Source: Clostridiales bacterium
GTDB taxonomy: Bacteria > Bacillota > Clostridia > Christensenellales > Aristaeellaceae
DNA length: 39,104 nt
Assembly: GCA_004554085.1 (NCBI GenBank)
Contig: SFNY01000014.1
Location: 1 to 39,104 of the forward strand
Direction of reading: 5' to 3'
The notes under the pieces: generated by a model
What the model saw: the letters and a program-made list of their open reading frames with translations, nothing else
What the model was told of the DNA's origin: nothing
Databases searched by the model: none
Translations under genes and position numbers: made by a program
In this document: positions 16,407 to 24,057 of the stretch, piece by piece
Layout of the letters: each line of letters begins with the position of its first letter
Position numbering within the stretch: position 1 is the stretch's first letter

Positions 16407-16649
16407 ATGAAACGAACCGGCAAATACATCGTCCGCCTCCTGACCGGCATGTGCGCGGGCATTGCAGCGGAGCACCTGCTTTCCTACATCCTCTCCATCC
16501 ACCTGCGCCTGGGCTACTATGCGCCGTGTCTGGTCACGCTTCCTGAGATGGTTGGTGGCGAGCTGAACGCCGTGGCGCTGCAGATCGGCGCGTTTGCGCT
16601 GGCCGGCGGCCTCGCCGGAATTGCAACAGCCCTGCCGCACCACAGGTGA
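16407..16649 (+). CDS. Small membrane protein, DUF3021-like fragment
   Basis: The 80-residue protein follows the glycosidase gene by 15 bases with a GGGAGG site. It has a first hydrophobic helix (about 8-32) and a second (about 57-75). The sequence GYYAPCLVTLPEM and GELNAVALQIGAFALAGGLAGIA resembles the N-terminal half of DUF3021 membrane proteins, which usually have four helices and about 130-150 residues. It therefore looks truncated to two helices, though the frame ends cleanly in TGA. Its link to the glycosidase is only by operon position. Confidence 0.65.
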   Translation: MKRTGKYIVRLLTGMCAGIAAEHLLSYILSIHLRLGYYAPCLVTLPEMVGGELNAVALQIGAFALAGGLAGIATALPHHR

Positions 16650-16667
16650 AGCAGGGCTCGATCCCGT

Positions 16668-17066
16668 CTATGAACTTCTTTCCACGGTGAAGCACAGCCT
16701 TCCCGCCGCGTTTTCGGCGTGCACGGACACCCCGTAATCTCCGGCGCGCGCTGCGGGCAGTGCAAAGCTTCCGCTGTCCACGCGATCGCCGCGATAGATC
16801 ATCTCCTCCCCATCCATCTCCACGCGCACGTCCACCCGGCCGCGCTCAATCGCATACTCCACCCGGAGCAGATCGCCCTTCTCCATGTGCATGCTGTGGG
16901 CGTCGTCCTGGTTCATGCAGCTGAACGTGAGCAGATAGGCATCGGGATTGCGCACCCGCGAGCCGTCGAAGCGGCTCTGCATGGAGACCGTCCGCTGCGC
17001 CGCAACTGCGCCCGCAATCAGCAGCGCCGTACAGACGGCAATTCCAATGATCCCTCTGCGCCTCAT
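16668..17066 (-). CDS. Membrane-anchored or secreted small protein, unknown function
   Basis: The 132-residue product starts at MRRRGIIGIAV (17066), overlapping the stop of the Ntn hydrolase gene as ATGA. A basic N terminus and one hydrophobic segment (about residues 4-24) make a signal anchor or signal peptide; the rest is an extracellular beta-rich domain with DLLRVEYAIERGRVDVRVEMDG and GDYGVSVHAENAAGRLCFTVE, the last pattern resembling small secreted proteins with a jelly-roll-like fold. I do not recognise a named family. It is the last gene of the four-gene minus-strand set. Confidence 0.65.
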   Translation of the reverse strand: MRRRGIIGIAVCTALLIAGAVAAQRTVSMQSRFDGSRVRNPDAYLLTFSCMNQDDAHSMHMEKGDLLRVEYAIERGRVDVRVEMDGEEMIYRGDRVDSGSFALPAARAGDYGVSVHAENAAGRLCFTVERSS

Positions 17067-17758
17067 TTTCCGCACATCCGCTGCACGCGAACGTCCTCCC
17101 AGGCCTGCTTCTCGCACCAGTACACGGCATTTTCCGCCACATCAAAGACCATGGAAACCACCGTCGGACAGACCGTCTGCGCGCAGCTTCGGAGCACGTC
17201 GAAGCACGCCTCCACGCCGAAATCATCGTCCGCAGCCTCCAGCGCCGCCACGGCCACATTGTAGCGATCCAGGCCCATCCACGGATGCAGCTCGCTGTCC
17301 CCCTTGAAGGGCGAGAAGTTCGTCATCACGGAATAGCGCGGCCTCTCCAGATAGCGGCTTCCCTGACCGGGCACGATCTGCAATACATTTCCCTCGCGGT
17401 CGCTGAGCTGCGCCTGAAAGCTCACGCCCGGCACGCTGCAAACCGCGCCCGATTCGGCGATTTCCCGCAGCTCACCCAGCGTCCGCTTCTCCAGCAGCAA
17501 ATCGATGTCCAGCACCAGCAGGTTGCTCTGCCGTCCCTCGCCGGGGTCGCTGCGCCCGTCGTAGGGCCAGCAGGTGGGCATGGCGACGAAATCGCCCCGG
17601 GCGTTCGCGCCGAACAGCGGCAGCCAGCCCTCCTTTGCGTCGTTGATCTCGATGCAGACCCGCGCATCATTCGCCGTCACGCGGTACTCCATGTCGAGGA
17701 TGTCCAGATTCCACCCCACGATGGTCTTTCTTCCATTGAATACGATGCTCGTACACAT
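17063..17758 (-). CDS. Ntn hydrolase, choloylglycine hydrolase-like
   Basis: The 231-residue protein begins MCTSIVFNGRKTIVGWNLDI. Cys 2 would become the N-terminal nucleophile after Met removal, as in the choloylglycine hydrolase / penicillin V acylase family, which opens amide bonds. GRNxD-like GWNLDI, a Y-V-T-A segment and NFSPFKGDSE also fit the fold. It is shorter than bile salt hydrolases (about 315-330 residues) and lacks most of their substrate loops, so bile acid use is not implied. GGAGGT precedes the ATG. It follows the 51-residue Cys-rich gene by 15 bases. Confidence 0.75.
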   Translation of the reverse strand: MCTSIVFNGRKTIVGWNLDILDMEYRVTANDARVCIEINDAKEGWLPLFGANARGDFVAMPTCWPYDGRSDPGEGRQSNLLVLDIDLLLEKRTLGELREIAESGAVCSVPGVSFQAQLSDREGNVLQIVPGQGSRYLERPRYSVMTNFSPFKGDSELHPWMGLDRYNVAVAALEAADDDFGVEACFDVLRSCAQTVCPTVVSMVFDVAENAVYWCEKQAWEDVRVQRMCGK

Positions 17759-17773
17759 CTCTTTGACCTCCGT

Positions 17774-17929
17774 CTATCTCTCCCGCTTCCGCAGCAGGCG
17801 CTTCAAACCCCTTGGCTCCCGGTCGCAGGCTGCGCTGCGCCCCGTCTGCGCGTGATGCGCCCGACAGGCTGCGCAGTCCCCGTGGCGCGGGCACTTCCGC
17901 TTCCTGCAGGGACATTCTCTGTTTTCCAT
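17774..17929 (-). CDS. Small Cys-rich protein (51 residues)
   Basis: The ORF runs from ATG at 17929 to TAG at 17774. The product begins MENRECPCRKRKCPRHGDC and continues ACRAHHAQ, with six Cys in a CPC...C...C..C spacing plus His residues, then a very basic tail. Such a Cys/His set suggests a small zinc or metal-binding knuckle. I have the impression that short proteins of this CPC...HG.C..CRAHH type are common in Clostridia. It lies 21 bases after the flavodoxin-like gene and 15 before the Ntn hydrolase gene, with GTGGAG near the start. Function unknown. Confidence 0.7.
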   Translation of the reverse strand: MENRECPCRKRKCPRHGDCAACRAHHAQTGRSAACDREPRGLKRLLRKRER

Positions 17930-17950
17930 ATCTCCACTCACCCCATCGCA

Positions 17951-18652
17951 TCACGCCTGCTTCCAGGGCCGCGCGCTGCCGTGCCAGCCGCGCGCCTCCC
18001 AGTAGGAGTAGTCCGGCTCCGCAGGCTGCTTCGCCAGCCTGTGCATCAGCCGCGTCATCGCAAACCAGAACCTGCCCCGCAGCGTGACCCCCAGCCTGCC
18101 CGAATTCCTGCGAATCCGCTTCGCCAGGCGGTCGGTGGCTCTGTGAATCTTCCTCTGAATGCGCGGCGGGATCTCCTCCGGGCGTGTCGCCTGCACGCCG
18201 AAGCCCAGCCTGTACACCTTCGCCAGACCCCAGAACTCCAGGCTGTCGGCCATGTCCCGGTTGGTGGCGGCCATGCCGCCGCCCGCCGCCGTGCTGATGC
18301 ACACGCCCTGCTTGCGGAACATGCTCTTCTCGGGCCGGTGCACCATCCAGCGCGTGCCGTAGTGATCCAGCAGCGACATCATCTGTCCACTGGCGTGGAA
18401 CACGTACACCGGGCTGTCGAGGATGATCAGATCCGATGCATCCATGGCCTCGGTGATGGCCCGCAGCTTCTCGTAGTGGGGACAGTGGGTCATGTCCGCC
18501 TTGAAGCAGCTGTAACAGCCCAGGCAGGGCTCGTCGAAGTCCCTCGGCAGGAAGAACTCCGAAATCTCGCCGCCCACCTTCTCCGCCAGCTCCCGGGCGA
18601 TCATCCGCGTGCTGCCCTTGTGATTCTGACCGTTGATAATCGTGATCTTCAT
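17951..18652 (-). CDS. Flavodoxin-like NADPH-dependent oxidoreductase
   Basis: The 233-residue product starts at MKITIINGQNHKGST (18652) with GGAGAGGG upstream; the longer frame lacks a site. GQNHKGSTRMIA is the FMN phosphate-binding loop of the NADPH-dependent FMN reductase / iron-sulfur flavoprotein group. A CLGCYSCFKADMTHC Cys cluster follows at about residue 44, as in multimeric flavodoxin-like reductases, and LIILDSPVYVFHASGQM contacts the isoalloxazine ring in that family. The C-terminal 60 residues are basic and rich in Arg and Trp. Its electron partner is unknown. First gene of the four-gene set. Confidence 0.83.
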   Translation of the reverse strand: MKITIINGQNHKGSTRMIARELAEKVGGEISEFFLPRDFDEPCLGCYSCFKADMTHCPHYEKLRAITEAMDASDLIILDSPVYVFHASGQMMSLLDHYGTRWMVHRPEKSMFRKQGVCISTAAGGGMAATNRDMADSLEFWGLAKVYRLGFGVQATRPEEIPPRIQRKIHRATDRLAKRIRRNSGRLGVTLRGRFWFAMTRLMHRLAKQPAEPDYSYWEARGWHGSARPWKQA

Positions 18653-18686
18653 TGCGCCCTCTCCGCTTTCCACACATTCTGGCAGC

Positions 18687-18707
18687 ATTATACACCCTGC
18701 TGCAGGG
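18687..18707 (-). promoter_or_regulatory. Promoter -10 and palindrome of the flavodoxin operon
   Basis: TATAAT on the minus strand (18692-18687) lies 35 bases before the flavodoxin-like ATG. Directly upstream, in the spacer, is the perfect 13-base palindrome CCCTGC-T-GCAGGG (18695-18707). The -35 box at the right distance is poor. The palindrome could be an operator for a redox or other regulator. Confidence 0.45.
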
Positions 18708-18812
18708 CGGCGATAGACCGTTTTTTCGCGCAAATGTGTCCATTTTCTAGTTTCACACCCGCACGCGCCGTTCGGGAAGGGCTGTACGGATTCATCCGCA
18801 CGGGCACAAGAA

Positions 18813-18842
18813 TCCCCCTGCCGGGATTTACGGCAGAGGGGG
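18813..18842 (-). terminator. Probable terminator of the HD / STAS-kinase operon
   Basis: About 87-115 bases downstream of the STAS-kinase stop, the minus strand can form a stem between CCCCCTCTGCCG and CGGCAGGGGG (one small bulge), followed by ATTCTTGT. A second hairpin (CGGAT/ATCCG) lies just beyond. The rest of 18653-18928 shows the flavodoxin promoter and no gene. Confidence 0.55.
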
Positions 18843-18928
18843 AAGTGCTATATGTTCCTGTATGATTCGCGCGGAGCCTTGCCTGTTTTAAAGCGCGCTC
18901 GAACGCATTGTCCGGTTCGCACAGTGCC

Positions 18929-20101
18929 TCAGAATTCCAGCGTGTCGACCCTCTCGAGAAGTCCGGCGAGCTGCGCCTTGCAGTCGTCGATAATCGCCTT
19001 GCCCTCGGGATCGTCATAGCCGATGCGCTTGATCGTGCGGCGCAGCAGGCGGGCAAAGCCGATCACCATCGCCTTTTCCTCCACCTCGGCGATGCGCGCC
19101 TCGTCCTCCGTTTCGAGGTACAGCGCCAGCGCCCTGCGCCAGATGTACTTCGTGGTCTCATAGGGGAGCTTCATAAACTTTTCGGTGGTTGCGGGATTCT
19201 GCCGTCCAAAACCGACGAAGCCCAGGTACATGGAGGCCAGTTCAAAGATGGGATGCCCGTAGGAGAGGGTATCCATGTCGATCAGCAGAACCTCGCCGTT
19301 CTGCATCTCAACGTTGTTGGTGTGATAGTCCCCGTGAATCATGGTGTGCCGCTCCGGAACGACCTGAATCAGCGCGATCAGCTTGTCACACTGCTCCTCC
19401 GGCAGATGGCCCCGCAGGTACTCCGCCCAGCCCAGGGCGACCGCCTTCATGTCCTCCATCTCCCCGGGGTCGACCTCGGTGGAATGAATGCGCTTGAGCA
19501 GATCGACGAACTCGGCGATGTACCGGTCCCGATTCTCCGGCTCGGCGGCGATCAGCTTGGAGAAGGACTTTGCGTTGAGCAGCTCAAACACGGAGCCGTA
19601 GCTGTCCCCGACCTTCACCACGTCGAAGGGAATGGCCGTGGGAATCCCCAGGATGAGCGCTCTGCGCGCAAGCTGGCGCTCGCGCTGGATCTCGTTCAGC
19701 GCGTCCGCATTGCGGTAGACCTTGACCACGATCTCCGGGTCGTAGCGGTAGACGACGCCGTTGGAGCCCTCGCCCAGAACCTCGCAGTCATCGACGGACA
19801 GTCTGCGATACGCCTTCTGCACCTTCGCCATCTCCGTAAATCCGGTCATTTCGAGGATGTCATAGACCTCGGGCGATACGTCGACGATCTCGATGTTTCC
19901 GCATTTCTTGCGGAGCTTCAGTATGACGCGCAGGCCTGCGCTCGAGATGAACTCCAGCTTCTCCGCGTCGATGACGATCCTGTCCACGCTGCCGCCAAAC
20001 CCGTCAAAGATCTGCTTTTCAACCTCGGGTGCATTCGCGGAATGAATGCGGCCTTCCAGCGCGATGCGAAGAACCCTGTCCTCGTTGGTGACTTTAATCA
20101 T
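18929..20101 (-). CDS. STAS domain fused to an aminoglycoside phosphotransferase-like kinase
   Basis: The 390-residue protein has two parts. Residues 1-100 are a STAS (anti-sigma antagonist-like) domain with LRIALEGRIHSANAPEVE and EFISSAGLRVILKL, where the Ser of the SSAG loop is the usual phosphorylation site. Residues about 105-390 are an APH/choline kinase-like fold: a Gly-rich loop LGEGSNGVVYR, Lys in VVKVYR, HGDYHTNNV as catalytic loop, and LIDMDTLSYGHP as metal-binding motif. The unusual pairing suggests a kinase whose activity or partner is set through the STAS part. It follows the HD gene by three bases. Substrate unknown; antibiotic resistance is not implied. Confidence 0.83.
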   Translation of the reverse strand: MIKVTNEDRVLRIALEGRIHSANAPEVEKQIFDGFGGSVDRIVIDAEKLEFISSAGLRVILKLRKKCGNIEIVDVSPEVYDILEMTGFTEMAKVQKAYRRLSVDDCEVLGEGSNGVVYRYDPEIVVKVYRNADALNEIQRERQLARRALILGIPTAIPFDVVKVGDSYGSVFELLNAKSFSKLIAAEPENRDRYIAEFVDLLKRIHSTEVDPGEMEDMKAVALGWAEYLRGHLPEEQCDKLIALIQVVPERHTMIHGDYHTNNVEMQNGEVLLIDMDTLSYGHPIFELASMYLGFVGFGRQNPATTEKFMKLPYETTKYIWRRALALYLETEDEARIAEVEEKAMVIGFARLLRRTIKRIGYDDPEGKAIIDDCKAQLAGLLERVDTLEF

Positions 20102-20104
20102 CGC

Positions 20105-20668
20105 TTATATTCCTCCAAACACGCGGTCGATCAATGCAACGAACTCCCTGTATGCGGCTGTGTGCACAAGATCCGCAAGCGCAGCGGCGATGCTCGTGTA
20201 GTACCACCTGTGCTCCGCCGGATCCTTCTGGTTGAACTGCTGCCACATCGCGTCCCCGTAGATTTCCAGGGACCGGCTCAGGGAGCGGATGTTGGAGAGC
20301 TTGTCCCCTAGGTAGAGCGCCTTGATCCCGGGATCCGCAGTCTGGCGCAGCACGGCGACGGATTCCTCCTTGCGCATCCGCCACGTGTCGGCGGGCTCCT
20401 GCTTCACGCGCTTGTTCTCCGTCTCGGACAGCACCAGCTCCGCGACCCTGTCGCCGAAGCGTTCCATGATCTCGCCGATCTTCACCCCGGCGTCCTCCAC
20501 CGTATCGTGGAGCACCGCCGCGATGACGGCCTCCTCCTCGTCGGTCACCGTCTGGGTGATCGTCGCCGCCTCCAGGGAATGCAGAATCGCGGGATGCCCG
20601 TCCACCTTGCGCTTCATGCCGTCGAAGGCCTCCGTTGCAAAGCAGATGGCCTCTGATAGTTTATCCAA
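20105..20668 (-). CDS. HD-domain protein, RelA/SpoT hydrolase-like
   Basis: The 187-residue protein resembles the ppGpp hydrolase (HD) domain of RelA/SpoT proteins as a stand-alone unit: HPAILHSLEAA (first His), VLHDTVEDAGV (HD pair with the ED motif of alarmone hydrolases), ELVLSETENKR, and YLGDKLSNIRS, matching ADRLHNMRT in RSH proteins. No synthetase or TGS domain is present, so it fits a small alarmone hydrolase. The start is TTG at 20668 with GGGGGTGG upstream; a stop blocks any in-frame extension. It is the upstream partner of the STAS-kinase gene. Confidence 0.8.
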   Translation of the reverse strand: MDKLSEAICFATEAFDGMKRKVDGHPAILHSLEAATITQTVTDEEEAVIAAVLHDTVEDAGVKIGEIMERFGDRVAELVLSETENKRVKQEPADTWRMRKEESVAVLRQTADPGIKALYLGDKLSNIRSLSRSLEIYGDAMWQQFNQKDPAEHRWYYTSIAAALADLVHTAAYREFVALIDRVFGGI

Positions 20669-20730
20669 GCTTCCACCCCCGTTTCATGTCGTTCCTATGG
20701 TCGATCCTCCGGATCCTTTGCAAAGAAACC

Positions 20731-22329
20731 TCAGTCCCCGTCCGCTTCCGGCCACACGCCCTCGTAGAGCACGCTGTCACCCTTTTCGGCGATCTCCTGC
20801 ACCAGCGCGGCGGCGTCAGCTTCGTTTTGCACCATGCGCACCGAGGACTTGGGGAACTTGCGGCTCATCAGTCCGCTCATCAGCGCGCGGGTCTGCTCCG
20901 GCCCGATCAGGATCACGTAGTCCGCGCAGCCCACGATCTGGGTGCCGAGGGCGAAGTTTTTGTCCTCCGCTTCGCTCTCCAGCTCCGTGAGTCCCGCCGT
21001 GACCAGGATTCTGCGTCCGGGAAAGTCCCGCAGCACCCGCAACGCCTCCGCCGCGCCCTCGGGCAGGGCGTTGGCGGAATCGTCGATGATGTTGATTGCG
21101 TCCCTGGAAACCAGCTGCAGCTGGTGGCGCAGGGGCTTGAGCTTCTCCACGCCCCGGGCGATCTCGTCCATGCCCATGCCCAGCTTGCGTGCCACGGCAG
21201 CACAGAGCGCGATGTCGCGCACGTTGTACTCGCCCAGCAGGCGGGTGCGCATCCAGGCGCGCGCCCCGTCCGTACAGATCAGCTCGAAGCGCGTCCCGGA
21301 GGTTCCGGTCTCCACATTTTCGGCGCGCATGTAGCACTCCACCTCCGCGCCGATGTTCGTGCGGTACTTCTCCGCCTTGCACAGCTTGTACAGCCGGTCG
21401 CCGTAGCTCGCGTCGGAGCCGAAGAAGGCCATGCCGTCCTCCGGGAGCGCCTGAATCAGCTCGAACTTGGTCTGGGCGGCGGCCTCGATGGAGCCGAAGG
21501 TATCCAGGTGGGCGTTGCCCACGCAGGTGATGACGCCGATCTTCGGGGAGACCAGCCTTGCCAGCTCCCTGATCTCGCCCTTTTGCTGCGCGCCCATCTC
21601 GGCGATGAACACCTGATGCTCGAGCCTGAGCTGCTCGTTCACCACCCGGGACACGCCCATGGCGGTGGAGAAGCTGGGCGGCGTGGCCAGCACGCGGTAC
21701 TTCTCCGACAGCAGGGTCTTGAGAATCTGCTTGCAGGCGGTCTTGCCAAAGCTGCCGGTGATGCCGATGCGAATCAGGTCGGTGCGCTTTGCAAGCTTCG
21801 CACGGGCGGAGTTGTAGAAGCCCGCGTTGATCCTGTCCTCCAGGGGCCGCACCATGACCGCAGCCGCCAGCACCGAATAGTCCGCGCCCGCAAACAGCAG
21901 GTAGGGCGTGATGGACAGCAGCGGCAAAATGATGCACCCCGCCAGGTTGATGCAGAACACCAGCAAAATCAGCCGGAACATGCGCCGGGTGATAGCGAAG
22001 GGCTTCTTCATCGGAAGCCGCAGCCGCAGCCAGAACAACAGAGCCGCAACGATTGCGAACAGGCCCAGCACCAGCCAGCGGCACAGATCCTCCCGGAATT
22101 CCTCCTTTTGGATCACCATGGCCAGCAGGATGGGCAGGTACCAGTCGATCACCGCCACCGCCGCCGCGATCAGCACGTCCGGGCGCAGCGTCTTGTCGCT
22201 GTTGCGGCGCAGCAGCCTGCGCAGCTCCGGAATCTGGTAGCGCTGAACCTGCAGCATGTGCATGGCGGCAACACCCGCGGCCGTGCAGCCGAGCGCGACG
22301 ATCAGCGTTCGCAACACCGTGTAGAGCAT
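20731..22329 (-). CDS. MurF-type Mur ligase with N-terminal membrane domain
   Basis: The 532-residue protein has an N-terminal membrane part with about four to five hydrophobic helices (near 1-25, 50-75, 83-103, 118-135, 140-160). The Mur ligase part follows: P-loop GITGSFGKT (189-197), TPPSFSTAMGVSRVV, AEMGAQQKGEIRELARL, a GNAHLDTFGS loop, and a C-terminal Rossmann-like domain. Mur ligases join amino acids or dipeptides to peptidoglycan precursors; this type is usually annotated as UDP-MurNAc-tripeptide D-Ala-D-Ala ligase. The membrane anchor marks a subgroup found in Firmicutes, so a second substrate is possible. It starts 10 bases after rimI. Confidence 0.82.
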   Translation of the reverse strand: MLYTVLRTLIVALGCTAAGVAAMHMLQVQRYQIPELRRLLRRNSDKTLRPDVLIAAAVAVIDWYLPILLAMVIQKEEFREDLCRWLVLGLFAIVAALLFWLRLRLPMKKPFAITRRMFRLILLVFCINLAGCIILPLLSITPYLLFAGADYSVLAAAVMVRPLEDRINAGFYNSARAKLAKRTDLIRIGITGSFGKTACKQILKTLLSEKYRVLATPPSFSTAMGVSRVVNEQLRLEHQVFIAEMGAQQKGEIRELARLVSPKIGVITCVGNAHLDTFGSIEAAAQTKFELIQALPEDGMAFFGSDASYGDRLYKLCKAEKYRTNIGAEVECYMRAENVETGTSGTRFELICTDGARAWMRTRLLGEYNVRDIALCAAVARKLGMGMDEIARGVEKLKPLRHQLQLVSRDAINIIDDSANALPEGAAEALRVLRDFPGRRILVTAGLTELESEAEDKNFALGTQIVGCADYVILIGPEQTRALMSGLMSRKFPKSSVRMVQNEADAAALVQEIAEKGDSVLYEGVWPEADGD

Positions 22330-22339
22330 GATACCTCCC

Positions 22340-22840
22340 TTAGTCCTCCTCTTCCTCCACGACCAGCATCGGATCGTTCTCCGGATGCCCTTCGGGGAGC
22401 TGTTCCAGCGCCATAATCAGCGCATCCTCGCTGTTCTCATAGTAGCGCTTGCGGTAGCCCACGTCGATGAAGCCCAGCTTGTGGTACAGGTTCTGGGCAA
22501 TCTTATTGCTGCGGCGCACCTCCAGCGTCATCCAGTTCATGCCGCTGTCGGCGGCCAGCTGGATCATCTCCCGGGTCACGCGCTCGCCGTAGCCCAGGCC
22601 CCGCCTGTCGGGGTGCACGGCGATGTTGGTGATGTGGGCCTCGTCCAGGATGAACCACACGCCCGCGTAGGCGATGGCCCGGCCATCCTCCCGCAGCACC
22701 ACGTAGCGCGCGCAGGCGTTCTCCGTCACCTCGTGGCGGAAGGATTCCTTCGACCAGGGCGTCTTGAAGCAGGCTGTTTCGATTTCATGCACTGCGTCCA
22801 CGTCGTCCAGGGTCATCAGTCCAACGGTAATTTCGCTCAT
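22340..22840 (-). CDS. rimI: Ribosomal protein S18-alanine N-acetyltransferase
   Basis: The 166-residue GNAT protein has the RimI pattern: ETACFKTPWSKESF, ITNIAVHPDRRGLGYGERV (acetyl-CoA binding R-x-x-G-x-G/A), MTLEVRRSNKIAQNLYHKLGF and RKRYYENSEDALIM. RimI acetylates the N terminus of S18 and is often coded beside tsaB, as here. The last 15 residues are acidic and extend past the core. AAGAGGAAG precedes the ATG; it follows tsaB by 18 bases. Confidence 0.9.
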   Translation of the reverse strand: MSEITVGLMTLDDVDAVHEIETACFKTPWSKESFRHEVTENACARYVVLREDGRAIAYAGVWFILDEAHITNIAVHPDRRGLGYGERVTREMIQLAADSGMNWMTLEVRRSNKIAQNLYHKLGFIDVGYRKRYYENSEDALIMALEQLPEGHPENDPMLVVEEEED

Positions 22841-22858
22841 ATCTTCCTCTTAATATGC

Positions 22859-23563
22859 TTATTTCTGCACATCGGCCGCAAGGCGCTCCTTGCGCTCGCG
22901 CTCGGCCTGGGGCAAACGCAGATAGATGGGCGTCAATTGCCGCGCCTCCATCCATTCCTCCGGGTGCGCTTCCGCCAGCAGGCAGGCTGCATCCGCGCGC
23001 AGCTGGCGCAGGTTCGCCGGTGCGATCAGCGCCCCGGGAATCATTTCCCGAATCTTCGCCGCGTGCACCCGCAGCCCGTCGCCCAGGAACACCAGGCGGC
23101 GATCACGCGGCAGCTTCCCGAGGAATTCCGTCAGGTCGATGGCCGCGTCCTCCAGCACCCGCAGGGGCAGGCCGTTTTTCATGTCGAAGGCCGCGCAGTA
23201 CACCTGGCCGCGCCGCGCATCCAGTATCGGACAGGCGAGGCCGTCGAAGCTCTGGTAGTTCATCGCCAGCGCCTCCAGCGCGTCGATGCGGGCGCAGGGC
23301 CTGTTCCATGCATGGGCCAGACCCTTGACCGCGCACACGCCGATGCGCACGCCGGTGAAGGAGCCGGGTCCCGCCACGGTCGCAAAGCAGTCCACCTGAT
23401 CGCAGGTCAGCCCCGCGGCGCTCATGCACGCGTCCAGCGCCGGCATGATGGTCTCCGAGTGGGTCAGGCCCTGATTCATCGCAATCAGCTGCACCACCTC
23501 GCCGTCGACCAGCACGGCACAGCTGGCCACCGGGCCGGAGGCGTCGATTCCAACGATCCTCAT
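22859..23563 (-). CDS. tsaB: tRNA threonylcarbamoyladenosine biosynthesis protein TsaB
   Basis: The 234-residue product starts at MRIVGIDASGPVAS (23563), overlapping the tsaE stop as ATGA with GGAGG upstream. It has the ASKHA-fold patterns of TsaB: GLTHSETIMPALD, ATVAGPGSFTGVRIGV and VKGLAHAWN, then PILDARRGQVY. TsaB is the partner of TsaD and TsaE for the t6A modification of tRNA position 37. TsaD is not in this window. The gene lies within tsaE-tsaB-rimI. Confidence 0.93.
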   Translation of the reverse strand: MRIVGIDASGPVASCAVLVDGEVVQLIAMNQGLTHSETIMPALDACMSAAGLTCDQVDCFATVAGPGSFTGVRIGVCAVKGLAHAWNRPCARIDALEALAMNYQSFDGLACPILDARRGQVYCAAFDMKNGLPLRVLEDAAIDLTEFLGKLPRDRRLVFLGDGLRVHAAKIREMIPGALIAPANLRQLRADAACLLAEAHPEEWMEARQLTPIYLRLPQAERERKERLAADVQK

Positions 23564-24030
23564 TCCGTCAACCTCCATTCCGCCAGCGCAGCTTCATCCA
23601 ATGTGACAATGCCCCGGTTCTCCAGCGCAATGATGCGCTGCTGCTCGTCGCCGACGTCGCTCCGGGCGATGGTCACGTGCAGCGCAGGCTCCGGGTCGAT
23701 CTCGGCCATCTCCGGCCACTCGATCAGCGCGACGCCGTCGCCGCCGATGAACTCGTCCAGACCTGCGGCGTAGAATTCCTCCGGGTCGTTCAGACGGTAG
23801 AGGTCGAAGTGATAGAGCTTCTGCTTCCCCTCGTAGGGAATCAGCAGCGTGAAGGTGGGGCTGGGCATCGCGCCGGTGATCCCCAGAGCTCGCGCCACGC
23901 CCCGTGCAAACACGGATTTACCCGCGCCCAGGTCACCGTGCAAGAGCACGGCGTCCCCGGCGCGCAGCATATCGGCCAGCCGCCCCGCAAAGCGCAGGGT
24001 GTCGGCCTCCGAATGGGTCAGATACTTCAT
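23560..24030 (-). CDS. tsaE: tRNA threonylcarbamoyladenosine biosynthesis ATPase TsaE
   Basis: The 156-residue product from the ATG at 24030 (MKYLTHSEADTLRFA) has the P-loop HGDLGAGKSVFARG, the SPTFTLLIPYEG motif and a Walker B-like YHFDLYRL, then LIEWPEM. These are the marks of the YjeE/TsaE ATPase that drives the t6A complex. A TTG at 24054 is a possible alternative start, but lacks a clear site. It begins 27 bases after the galK stop, so it may be co-transcribed with galK. Confidence 0.92.
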   Translation of the reverse strand: MKYLTHSEADTLRFAGRLADMLRAGDAVLLHGDLGAGKSVFARGVARALGITGAMPSPTFTLLIPYEGKQKLYHFDLYRLNDPEEFYAAGLDEFIGGDGVALIEWPEMAEIDPEPALHVTIARSDVGDEQQRIIALENRGIVTLDEAALAEWRLTE

Positions 24031-24057
24031 ATGAATGCTTCGTTCCTTATCCAAGAA

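Noticed and set aside
15420..16643. 407-codon minus-strand ORF opposite the glycosidase
   Set aside because: The plus strand codes a lipoprotein with the NLDGGGSSEL motif; the reverse frame has no recognisable domain.
16635..16660. Terminator at AGCCCTGC/GCAGGGCT after the DUF3021-like gene
   Set aside because: The loop is about 15 bases, the left arm lies within the coding region, and no T-run follows on either strand.
17063..17758. True bile salt hydrolase
   Set aside because: Only 231 residues and missing most of the substrate-binding part; only the N-terminal Cys nucleophile fold is supported.
18929..20101. Aminoglycoside resistance kinase
   Set aside because: The APH-like fold is shared by many kinases; the STAS fusion and the neighbouring HD gene point to signalling.
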